Below are positions 8,421-18,394 of a stretch of DNA of 34,784 nucleotides, piece after piece; position 1 is the first letter of the stretch, and each line of letters starts with the position of its first letter. The stretch comes from Fidelibacterota bacterium. GTDB taxonomy: Bacteria; Fidelibacterota; Marinisomatia; SCGC-AAA003-L08; JACNLC01. The translations under genes were made by a program, and so were the position numbers. Under the pieces are notes generated by a model. It saw only the letters and a list, made by a program, of their open reading frames with translations. It was not told where the DNA came from and made no database searches. Location of the stretch: assembly GCA_024277615.1 (NCBI GenBank), contig JAJRUW010000036.1, positions 1 through 34,784 of the forward strand, written 5' to 3'.

Positions 8421-8829
8421 GCGGATGCTGCAGGGAAAGAGGAACCAATCCCGCCGAAACCGTCTTCAGTTTGATCTGTGGGAAAGCTCTCCTGAGGGAT
8501 GTCTGATATTTCCAGGATTGTATTTGTTCTGGGAGTTTCAATCGAATTCCGGCGAAACCCGGTTGGGGAATACACATCCGGCAAGAAGGGGTATTGTATG
8601 CAGCTGCCATCTTTTTAAAAAGGGAGAGAGTGCGTGCTAAACAGCCAGTTTACAGACTTTCTGAACCCCTTACGGTCTGATTAATGTTGACGGTCACCAG
8701 CGATTCAACAACCATCATGTTGCAGTGAGGTTCAGGAATTCCTTTTTCTTCAATGAATGAATTCAGAAAACCCTGAACCTCACTTTTCTAAAACGAATTT
8801 ACGGAAAGAATTTTACACATCCTGTCTAT
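8421..8829. other. non-coding stretch with an inverted repeat
   Basis: About 400 bases without a credible gene. Short open frames on both strands (8401-8640) show no recognisable protein pattern and no ribosome binding sites. The only structured element seen is the 13-base perfect inverted repeat at 8724-8784. It is probably degraded sequence belonging to the surrounding decayed region. Confidence 0.5.
8724..8784. repeat. 13-base perfect inverted repeat
   Basis: agtgaggttcagg at 8724-8736 is the exact reverse complement of cctgaacctcact at 8772-8784, with a 35-base interior. The interior itself contains two gaattc copies (8736-8741 and 8759-8764) that can pair. It lies 46 bases past the stop of the porin-like gene. 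It has no T-tract, so it is not a standard intrinsic terminator; a degenerate mobile-element remnant or an RNA-stabilising hairpin are alternatives. Confidence 0.6.
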
Positions 8830-9774
8830 TTATATTTTAAATAAAAAGTTAACGACAAACTGATAATAGGAATCACCAATTTCCTGTATTGTGTACTGCA
8901 CGTTGGGTGCAATGGTCAATCCCTTTGCAGGTACATAGTCGATGCCAGCAATGATAAAAGTATGGCTGTCGTCTGAAGTATTGGTGTCAGGATCAAATAA
9001 GTTTACCATCCCGAAAGCGGACATGTTTTGCGTAAAAACGTAGTTGGTATAAACGGAGATGATCTGTTTCGTCAGATCTGCGCCCGAGTCTTTTAAAAGA
9101 TCAAATTCAGCCCCGGCACGTAGTCCATTGGCACTGTAGCCGCCGAAGACGCCCATAACGGTTTTATTTTCGGTAGTGCCATCCTCCATGTTGTATGGCT
9201 CGTACGTGAATACGCCGCCAACATTATGGCCTTAACCGGTCAATTTTTTTTGGCCCATCACTACCTGTGTGGATAATTTTTTGTTATCATCGTTCTCTGA
9301 ATGTTTATAACCTGTACCATTGGTCAATAACACAGAAAAATGTACATTATCACCAAGTTTGTTCGCAAAGCCCAGTCCCATATCGGCAGAACTGGCAAAT
9401 TTGTATTTATCCATAGCCGATTCCTCAATAAATCTCCTGCCCCAGGTTGTTTCCTGTACATTGAAAACATTCATTCCCTGCAGCCCAAAGATGAATTTAC
9501 CGAGCCTGGTTTTCAACTCGACTTTAGCATTCTTTAAATAAACATTAAAAGGAGTTGCACCATGATCTATATCCGTTTGGAATCTGTACTTGAGATTATC
9601 AGCCAGTCCTTTTTCATAAGAAAAATAGACTCTGGTCAATCCGAAGGAATGTACCAAGTCGGCATCAACGGCTGAGTTATAGGTATAATTAAAATATACT
9701 TTCCCTCCTATTTTGCCATCTGATGAATACAGTAAAGAAATAACCATAAGCAGTGTAACGATTATTTTTCCCAT
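8830..9774 (-). pseudogene. porin-like outer-membrane protein with in-frame TAA
   Basis: One continuous frame of 315 codons from the ATG at 9772-9774 (GAGAGGAT ribosome binding site upstream) to the stop at 8830 is interrupted only by a TAA at 9232-9234. The N-terminal part (180 residues) has a signal peptide and then strands typical of a 12-16 stranded porin: KIGGKVYFNYTYN, GLTRVYFSYEKGL, YRFQTDIDHG. After the TAA the frame continues through GHNVGGVFTYEPYN to a normal barrel end, YYQFVVNFLFKI, with a terminal aromatic/aliphatic strand. Losing the last 40 percent of a barrel should abolish insertion. The frame is otherwise undamaged, which suggests a recent nonsense mutation. Its substrate is unknown. 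Confidence 0.8.
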
Positions 9775-9993
9775 TTTATCCTCTCGATTTTAATTGATAA
9801 CAGTTATAACAAAATTGTTGATTTCAAAACAGTCATCCTTTCTCAACTATTATTCCAACAGAAGAAAAAGATACTGTTTAAACTTTTCTCAACGGGGGAA
9901 TTTCTCTATATAAAAGTCAGAATTTTATTGACCGGCTGAAGTTAGTTGATCGAACGACCAAAATCCACCAATAGGCGCAATAGTATTGTTCGG

Positions 9994-10447
9994 AATTAAG
10001 TTTTCTGATTGAGCTTTTGCCAACAAGATTGTGGAGCTTGTGTTTTCGCTGTAGTTCTTCTCGAAGCCGCGTATTTTCGTCCCGGAGATTTTTTATATCT
10101 CGACTTTTCTAATTTGCAGTTTTAGTTCATCCGGATCAAACGGCTTTGTGACATAATTAAAGGCTCCGTTCTGGATGGCTTCCACAGCGGTTTTTTTAGT
10201 TGCATAGGCGGTCATCAGGATGATCTCTGTTACCGGCGATCTGTTATTTACCTTCTTAAGAAATACCAGACCGTCTATGCCCGGCATTCTTAAATCTGTG
10301 ATTATCAAGATCAGGCTTGAATGTTTCAAGAGTTTTAAGAGCTCTTTCGGCAGAGGCCTGGGCAACAACATTATATCCCATATCCACCAGGTCATCCCGA
10401 ATCGTTATTCTCTGTATCTCTTCGTCATCCACGATCATGATTTTCAT
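9994..10447 (-). pseudogene. NtrC-type response regulator, frameshifted and truncated
   Basis: The ATG at 10445-10447 overlaps the mobA stop (ATGA). MKIMIVDDEEIQRITIRDDL begins a receiver domain with the acidic pocket. Near 10304-10306 one extra T shifts the frame, and the shifted frame continues with IITDLRMPGIDG (phosphoacceptor Asp) through TAYATKK and KPFDPDELKLQIRK. A second shift near 10105 moves into a frame reading RDIKNLRDENTRLREELQR, then HNLVGKSSIRKL. That is the linker and first residues of a sigma-54 AAA+ domain. Homology ends there: the ATPase and Fis DNA-binding domains are missing. In an intact form it would activate sigma-54 promoters on phosphorylation by the neighbouring kinase. 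At least three separate lesions make it non-functional. Confidence 0.82.
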
Positions 10448-11034
10448 TCGGTTTTCTCCTGTTTAAGCAGCATTTCTGCGAGTTTCAGGTCTTCGGGGGT
10501 ATTGACATTCAGGAGCATATTAGAATTTAGGGGTCCGCTCAAGAGTTCCAGATAAACTACTTTGACATCTAATTTCCTGAAAAGAACTGTGACTTTGTAG
10601 TTCCCCTCGGTAATTTGCTTTTCAATAACCGGCAAGCAGGTTTTACGGTAAATCGCACAAAGCGGCTCCACACCGGATCCGGCATCAACAACTACAACAT
10701 CATGGACTCCCGAGTGTTTAAGAACCGCCTTAAGAATATTCTCCGAAAGAAAAGGAAGATCACAGGCAAGAATGAGGACCTCATTTTCGCTGCAATGCGT
10801 CAACGCACTATGAATACCGCTGATCGGACCTAATCCCGGATAGATATCTTTGTATTGGGCTAAATGCAGATGCTCGAATTTTTCAGGTTCATTGCTGATA
10901 ATGACAGGGTTCGGGACAATTGGCTAAACAGTTTCCAATATTTTTTCGACGATTGACTTTCCACCGAGTTTAATTAATGCTTTATCTCTCCCGATTTTCG
11001 ATGATTTGCCGCCGGCAAGAATTGCTGCGCCAAT
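10444..11034 (-). pseudogene. mobA: molybdenum cofactor guanylyltransferase MobA, in-frame TAG
   Basis: MobA attaches GMP to molybdopterin for enzymes such as formate dehydrogenases and nitrate reductases. The region encodes about 196 codons, a normal MobA length. It begins [20 protein letters not shown] (nucleotide-binding loop), continues after the break with YPGLGPISGI, ACDLPFL and EPLCAIYRK, and ends LNVNTPEDLKLAE. A TAG at 10924-10926, in the position of about codon 37, interrupts an otherwise unbroken frame. There is no start codon of its own at the N-terminus: the frame runs straight in from the histidine kinase remnant upstream. The stop overlaps the response-regulator start by ATGA, so kinase, mobA and regulator formed one transcript. 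The CAG-to-TAG origin is a guess. Confidence 0.84.
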
Positions 11035-11328
11035 TGAATCCCCAGTAGGTGTTTTACTGCTCACCGAAGGGATTCTTATGGATACAACGGTCCCGATACC
11101 GGATTGACTGGTTAAATCAATAGTGCCCCTGTGATCCTCAAGGATATTTTTACAAATGGATAATCCAAGTCCCGTCCCCATCCCTTCTGCTTTGGTCGTA
11201 TAAAACGGATCAAAAACCTGGGCAATCAATTCTTCAAGATCAATGTTTGCATAAGTGACTCCTCTCTTACATGAAAAATGCAATAGATTCTGAATTTTTG
11301 ATTCTATTTTGCCAAGGGCATTATTCAT
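11035..11328 (-). pseudogene. histidine kinase fragment fused in frame to MobA
   Basis: The frame starts at [16 protein letters not shown], which corresponds to the region just after the phosphorylated His of a DHp domain (HExxNAL...). It runs to IDLEELI, then jumps directly to [20 protein letters not shown], the F and G boxes of a HATPase domain. The N box and roughly 75 residues expected between them are absent without loss of frame. All sensor domains and the phospho-His are also missing upstream. No stop codon separates this from the MobA sequence (GDS followed by IGAAILAGG). It begins 9 bases after the methyltransferase-like stop. As it stands it cannot bind ATP or autophosphorylate, so I treat it as a remnant. 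Confidence 0.8.
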
Positions 11329-11337
11329 GCGTTTTTC

Positions 11338-11894
11338 TCAATAAACCCAGGGGATTAATCTTTTGCTCTTCTTCCGATAATCCTCATAGTCTGCACCAAA
11401 AGCTTTGCTCAAAGCCGCCTCTTCGATCGAAATGCGATACAAAAAGGAAAACAAAATCGGAAAAATATTATCAATAGGCTCAGCCAATTATTGAACGCAA
11501 TTCCTAATCCAAAAAAGGACAACAAACTTCCGGTATAAGACGGATGCCGGATGTATTTGTAAAGACCTTCCCGGATTAATTGATGATCTTCACTGATGGT
11601 TACGGTCACCGTGAAATATTTCTTCAATTGCAATATCGAAATCCATCGCAAAGCCAGGCCCAAACATATTAATAATAATCCGACTGCATAGGTTTCATTA
11701 CCGTTAGATTGGATTATTCCTTTTCCGGAATTTCCGAAATGGATCCCAAGACTAATACTTCCGGCAATGATAATCCAAAGTAATTTTACGGACGATTTAT
11801 CCAAATCCTTTGAAGAAGCAGACGCTCTCTTCATGTAGGCAAGACTTACTTCCGAAACCAGCCAAAATAATGAAACGATCGACAGGAAATTCAA
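11338..11894 (-). pseudogene. isoprenylcysteine methyltransferase-like membrane protein, frameshifted
   Basis: From a TTG start at 11892-11894 (AAGGAA upstream) the frame encodes several hydrophobic helices and then EGLYKYIRHPSYTGSLLSFF, the signature of the ICMT/PEMT family of SAM-dependent membrane methyltransferases. At the A5 run 11461-11465 (T5 on the coding strand) one base has been lost. The open frame then ends in unrelated residues, while the +1 frame continues the family's normal ending (FPILFSFLYRISIEEAAL, FGADYEDY, RLIPWVY) to TGA 11338-11340. The conserved C-terminal RHPSY...EEAAL...FGxxYxxY pattern is therefore split. Its substrate in bacteria of this type is not known. Its placement immediately upstream of the kinase suggests it was cotranscribed. 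Confidence 0.83.
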
Positions 11895-12076
11895 AATAAG
11901 ATTCCTTTCTGAATATGACAGGCTGATTCTTCTATCGACCCGGGATTAAAAAAAGTATGAAGAACATTTTGCAGCAAGTACCTTAAATGATTCAATGAAA
12001 TACTGCCCTGATAAAGCCCGGTTTTAGATAAATTTCTCACCTTTAATATACAGAGCTCATCCGGCATCAAATCCGT

Positions 12077-14026
12077 TTAATCTTCCAGCAGTTCGGGGAT
12101 ATTTTTGTAGAGGTCCAGTGCTTCGGGATTTCTCAAAGCGTCCTTATTGGCCACATCGTCTCCTTGGATGATGCGGTTGACGGCAATCTCTACTTTTTTC
12201 CCGTTGATGGTATAGGGGATATCCTCTACGGCGATGATCTTCCGGGGCACATGCCGGGGGGAACAGCCGGAACGAATGATATTGCGCAGTCTGTCTTTCA
12301 ATTCCGCTGTCAGCTCCTGCCCGGATGCAAGTTTCACAAATAAGATCACTCGTTCATCCTGCTGCCATTTCTGCCCCACCACAACCGAATCGGCAATCTC
12401 CGGTAAAGTCTCCACAACCCGGTAGATCTCCGCCGTCCCGATACGGACACCCCCGGGATTCAGGGTGGCATCCGAGCGCCCCAGCATGACAATTCCACCG
12501 GTTTCTGTGATGATCATAAAATCACCGTGATGCCAGACATTGGGATAGGTCTCGAAATAAGCTTTGCGATATTTGCTGCCGTCTTCATCATTCCAAAAAT
12601 AAACCGGCATGGAAGGAAAGGGCTTCTCGCAAACCAGTTCGCCCCTTTCGCCCTGCACTGCCCTGCCATGGGAGTCAAAACTCGAGACCTGCATGCCCAG
12701 TCCCCGGCACTGGATTTCACCGGAATACACGGGCAGGACGGGATTCCCCAAAACGAAACAGGAGATGATGTCCGTACCTCCGGAGATGGAGCTCAGCTGC
12801 ACATCGGCTTTCCATTTGCGGTACACATACTCGAAACTCTCTTCAGACAGCGGTGAACCTGTGGAAAGAATGGCTTTCAGCTTTGAGAAATCTGATAGTT
12901 CCGCCGGACGCACGCCTGCAGCCTCCAGGGAAGCGATGTATTTGGCGCTGGTCCCAAAATAACTGAACCCGGATTCCGCTGCAAGTTTGACCAATCTGTC
13001 AGGGTGAGGGTAGAAAGGGTTACCATCATAGAGTACGACAGTGGCCCCTACGGCCAGACTCGAAACCAGCCAGTTCCACATCATCCAGCCACAGGTCGTG
13101 AAATAAAAGATCTTGTCGTTTTCTCTCAAATCACAATGCAGCCGTAATTCTTTCAGATGCTGCAGCAGAGTGCCGCCTGCAGAATGAACGATGCTTTTGG
13201 GCAGACCGGTCGTGCCCGAGGAATACATCACATACAAGGGCTGTGAAAACGGCAGTCTTTCAAAAGTCAGGGGTGTCGGCTGCCGGGTTAGAAAATCATC
13301 CCACGCTACGGCATTCCGGATAGAATCTAACTGCGGTTCTGCAGTATAGGGCACGACCACGACTTTTTCAACGGAGGGCAGACTGGACAGAATCCCCCGG
13401 AGTTTTTCCAGCGAATTGAATCGTTTCCCGTTGTAAAAGTATCCGTCCGCTGCAAAAATGATCTTCGGTTTGATCTGACTAAAACGGTCCAGCACTCCCT
13501 TGATGCCAAAGTCGGGAGAAGAAGAGGACCAGATGGCCCCGAGGCTGGCCGCCGCCAGCATGGCAATGACCGTTTCCGGGAGATTCGGCATGAATCCGGC
13601 TATCCTGTCCCCGCGTGTGACGCCGGCTTTGTGCAGGGCATCGGCCAATTTTTCAACTTCGCTGTAGAGCTCGGCATAGGTCAGACTTTTTTGCAGCCGG
13701 TCTTCACCGTAAAATTCCAGGGCTGTCCGACTGCCTCTGTTCTGCAGCAGGTTTTCCGCATAATTGAGAGTAATCCCGGAAAACCATTCGGCGCCGGGCA
13801 TTTTTTGCGGATCATCGACGACAGAATTAATCTCACCCGAATGCAGAACATGAGTCCACTCCCAGAAATGTTTCCAGAACTGATCTATAGAGCGGACGGA
13901 CCAGTCGTACAATTCGTTATAATCCTCAAGCTGCATCCCGGCAGCATTATTCACATACTGCCGAAATTGTGTCATTTGCGATAATTGGATTTTTTCCGGG
14001 TCAGGTTCCCACAATAATTTACTCAT
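12077..14026 (-). CDS. aacS: acetoacetyl-CoA synthetase
   Basis: This ANL-superfamily ligase activates acetoacetate with ATP and CoA, feeding ketone bodies or polyester breakdown products into acetyl-CoA metabolism. The 649 residues match the family. PEWFSGI-type N-terminal features (PGAEWFSGITLNYAENLL) are typical of acetoacetyl- rather than acetyl-CoA synthetases. The phosphate loop is MYSSGTTGLPKSIVHS, followed by GWMMWNWLVSSL. SGGTDIISCFV is the adenine/acyl region, and HGDF, RSDATLNPGGVRIG and INGKKVE at the C-terminus are the hinge and catalytic Lys segments. I set the start at ATG 14024-14026, which has AAAGGAA 7 bases upstream and leads directly into MSKLLWEPDPEKI. An open frame 18 codons longer has no such support. 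A terminator separates it from the lyase gene upstream. Confidence 0.93.
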   Translation of the reverse strand: MSKLLWEPDPEKIQLSQMTQFRQYVNNAAGMQLEDYNELYDWSVRSIDQFWKHFWEWTHVLHSGEINSVVDDPQKMPGAEWFSGITLNYAENLLQNRGSRTALEFYGEDRLQKSLTYAELYSEVEKLADALHKAGVTRGDRIAGFMPNLPETVIAMLAAASLGAIWSSSSPDFGIKGVLDRFSQIKPKIIFAADGYFYNGKRFNSLEKLRGILSSLPSVEKVVVVPYTAEPQLDSIRNAVAWDDFLTRQPTPLTFERLPFSQPLYVMYSSGTTGLPKSIVHSAGGTLLQHLKELRLHCDLRENDKIFYFTTCGWMMWNWLVSSLAVGATVVLYDGNPFYPHPDRLVKLAAESGFSYFGTSAKYIASLEAAGVRPAELSDFSKLKAILSTGSPLSEESFEYVYRKWKADVQLSSISGGTDIISCFVLGNPVLPVYSGEIQCRGLGMQVSSFDSHGRAVQGERGELVCEKPFPSMPVYFWNDEDGSKYRKAYFETYPNVWHHGDFMIITETGGIVMLGRSDATLNPGGVRIGTAEIYRVVETLPEIADSVVVGQKWQQDERVILFVKLASGQELTAELKDRLRNIIRSGCSPRHVPRKIIAVEDIPYTINGKKVEIAVNRIIQGDDVANKDALRNPEALDLYKNIPELLED

Positions 14027-14088
14027 AGATGATTCCTTTGATCGAATTTCAGGGTGATAATTTGACGCATTTCCGGTCAATTGTCATA

Positions 14089-14125
14089 TAAAAAAGAAGC
14101 CGGAATCGACGAACGGTTCCGGCTT
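14089..14125 (-). terminator. intrinsic terminator after the lyase gene
   Basis: On the minus strand aagccggaa (14117-14125) pairs perfectly with ttccggctt (14097-14105) around an 11-base loop. It is followed by a T-rich run (cttttttat, 14089-14096). It sits just past the stop of the lyase gene (14151) and before the acetoacetyl-CoA synthetase start (14026), so the two genes are probably separate transcription units. Confidence 0.85.
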
Positions 14126-14150
14126 TCCGTAGAGCGGTTTTATACCCTGA

Positions 14151-15560
<1,410 letters not shown>

Positions 15561-15692
15561 TTAGGTTATTTTTAATCAAACAGCAAAATTTTAGTGCCAA
15601 AACAGACGGCAAAATTACGCAGGACTGCGATTTTTTCTTTGGGGATTTTTTCATAATAAAATAATAGTTTTACTGGCTTTTCAGGATGCCCT

Positions 15693-18017
15693 TTACGACG
15701 GGCTTTTTTCTTTTAACATGGGGAATAGATGCAGATTCTCCCCGTTTGAGATCACGGTAACTGCACCTGATAAGTCAGTACGCCAGGGCTGCGTACCGAG
15801 AGTCCGCCAACGTTCTACGACTTTTGAAGAGGGATGACCGAACTTATTGCCCCGTCCCACTGAAATGATGCCGATTTTTGCAGAAACTTTACCGGCAAAT
15901 ACCGGAGATGAACTGGTCACCGAACCATGATGTCCGATTTTTACCAAATCCATATCTTTTATGGCAGCCATCTGTGCCACGATCTTTTATGCAGAACTTT
16001 CGGCATCCCCCATGAACAAAAAAGAGTTTGCAGCATGGTCAACCCGGATAATGAGTGAAGCATTGTTCAGATTGTCGGAACGCAGAGCAAACAGACTGTC
16101 CGGGTAGAGAATAGTCAGGGCCAGGTGACCCAGTCTGTAAAGCGCCCCGACATCAGGGTGGGACACAATGCAGTGGCGGCTCTGCGCAGTTGCCTGAACT
16201 AATTTAAAGAGTTCCGAGCCGTAGTTTGTATTGGGTTCCCAGACGGTACGGACTTTCAGATTCTCCAGCAGGCTCACCGCACCACCGATATGATCTGCAT
16301 GGGGATGGGTCAGGATCAGCAGGTCAATGGTAGTTATTCCCCTGTAATTCAGATAGGGCAGCAGTACTCTTTTGCCATAATCCTTACCAAAGCCGGCATA
16401 GCCCGTATCGATAACTATCCCGTGCCCGTCATCTTCAATCACACAGCAGTCCCCCTGCCCCACATCCAGAAAAGTGACCCGCACGGTCTGCTCCTTAATT
16501 ACCTGCTCCCACACAAACAAAGCAGATACAAACAGAACCATAATGGCCAGCCGCTGGAAATATCGCTTTGCCGGTGTGAGAAGGGCGTACAAAAAGACCG
16601 GGATCACAAGGATACCTGCCAGACTCAACCCTCCCAGGGGCAGGCGACTGAGCGGCAGATTGCCGAAGAATTGACTGATAGCATTCATCAGATAGAGAAT
16701 CCCCCAGCTCGTTCCGCCGTAAGCACGTCCAACGAAGGGATGTAAACAATAGGAAACTACTGTGAGAATCCCTCCCGTCACTGCCAGACCGGTTAGGGGG
16801 ACAATGAAAATATTGGCCAGTATCCCCAAAACGGGATAGGACCTGAACAGCAGCGCTGCCGGGATAAATGTACCCAGCTGGGCACCTGCCGAGAGTCCCG
16901 CCAGGTCCGTGGCCAATCTGACAACCCTGAACCTGCGCAACCTTTTCCAGCGGGGAAAGATGATCTCCCAGTACTGCAGCCGGGGGAAAACGAGCAGGAT
17001 TCCGGCCACGGCACCAAAGGACAGCTGAAAAGCCGGCGAATAGAGTTCATCCGGTTTGACGAACAGGATGAGAAATGCCGTAATTCCAATAATATTCCAG
17101 GGATTCACTTCTTTCTCAAGATATTTACCCACGACATATAAAATAGCCATGAGCCCCGCCCGAACCACACTGGAAGGATAGCCGGTAAGTCCCATATAAA
17201 ACACCAGACCCATGATGATGACCAGCGTCCGGGGTCCGTCATTCAGCCTCAAGGTCTTACCGATGAGTGTGAGTATCAGCAGGATGAAGCCCACATGCAG
17301 ACCGGAAACAGCCAGAATATGCACAACCCCGATCTGCTGGAATCTTGCCCTGATGTCAGGGTCAATTTCACCGCGTTCCCCTAACAGAAGTCCCTGCATG
17401 ACCCCTGCAAAAGGCGCATCGATGGTCTTTTTAAGGATGCTGTCGATACGGCTCCGGATGAGCGCATATTGACGGTTTAGGGACCAGCCGCCGGGCTTTT
17501 GTTTCACCAGTACCGCTTTCCCATCGGTTATAAGTGCAATTCCCTGTCTTTTCAGGTAAGCTCTGTAATTAAAAGCACCGGGATTTCGGGCGGGATCCGG
17601 CAGTGTGATAATACCTTCCAGGGTGAGCGTGTCTCCGGGCAGTACGACGAGGCTTTTATCAAATCGTGCCAGGAGGTTCCATCTTTCATCCAATGAACCG
17701 AGCTTAACTTTCAGATCATAGGCCGACCTTTTGACATTCCTGACGATACCGGTCATCCTGTATCGAGCTCCCGGTTCTATGTCGGGTAGCGGCCGGATAC
17801 TGACACTTTGCCAGCGTAAGAGCATTATTGTTAACATGATCAGGGGGATAACCCAACGATACACAGCTGTGAATAAAACCAGTAGCTCTGCACCAAACAG
17901 GAGCAGGAGGAAGCCCGCAGGCAACTGGAGAGTCTGCGCTAAAAGGATGCCCGCTATCTGCAACGGCAACAGTTTCAGAATCGGAGCTTTGCATAATAAT
18001 TTAGACAATGATTTCAA
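15693..18017 (-). pseudogene. comEC: ComEC/Rec2 DNA-uptake channel, in-frame TAA in the nuclease-like domain
   Basis: ComEC passes single-stranded DNA across the inner membrane during natural transformation. From a TTG start (18015-18017) there are N-terminal membrane helices, an OB-like segment (MTGIVRNVKR), the competence core with LLLGERGEIDPDIRARFQQ and HILAVSGLHVGF, and a metallo-beta-lactamase-like domain (FLDVGQGDC, HPHADH at 571-576). At codon 677 a TAA (15987-15989) follows GDAESSA. The same frame continues KIVAQMAAIKDMDLVKIGHH and on to a normal family ending near 15693, 774 residues in all. The stop removes the HHGS motif and the last strands of the MBL domain. It is the only lesion. 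Either the gene was lost recently, or the membrane channel is made without a complete MBL domain, or the stop is read through. Confidence 0.85.
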
Positions 18018-18394
18018 AAGGCTCTCGTCCGCAATACCTAAGTCCGGGACAGAAAACGCAGTAGTTTACACAAGATCCGCACAACGGTTTTCCAAACCCC
18101 GGCGATTTGATTATACAACTTTACGCCGGTGATAAATTATGATATTTTATTGATTTTACGGAATTAGTTTATTAAAGCACAATTTAGTGTCTTATATTTA
18201 TTACACATTAATACAATTTATGGTATATACGAGTTCCTAAAAGTTGTTTTGAGTATATATTCTGCAAAATAACATCCTATCTCTTTAATAAACAATGTTT
18301 ATAATTTTTCCGCATAATATTTGCTTTGAAATTATTCCACAAAATTGAAGCATGATATTGAAATTATAGTATTATTAAAGGAGAAACAGGAAAA
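18018..18394. other. AT-rich intergenic region between divergent genes
   Basis: This 377-base region separates the comEC start (minus) from the LamG-type gene start (plus) and must hold promoters for both. The last 250 bases are strongly AT-rich. An AAAGGAG ribosome binding site lies at 18377-18383, 11 bases before the ATG at 18395. No RNA gene, clear -35/-10 pair or strong hairpin could be assigned with confidence. Confidence 0.5.

Noticed and set aside
8401-8640. Three overlapping short frames on both strands
   Set aside because: None has a recognisable pattern or start signal. Part of this sequence is the degraded 5' end of the antitoxin gene.
15688-15710. gccc...gggc followed by a T-run on the plus strand near the comEC end
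   Set aside because: The stem is only 4 bases and points against the direction of the genes on both sides; no plus-strand gene precedes it.
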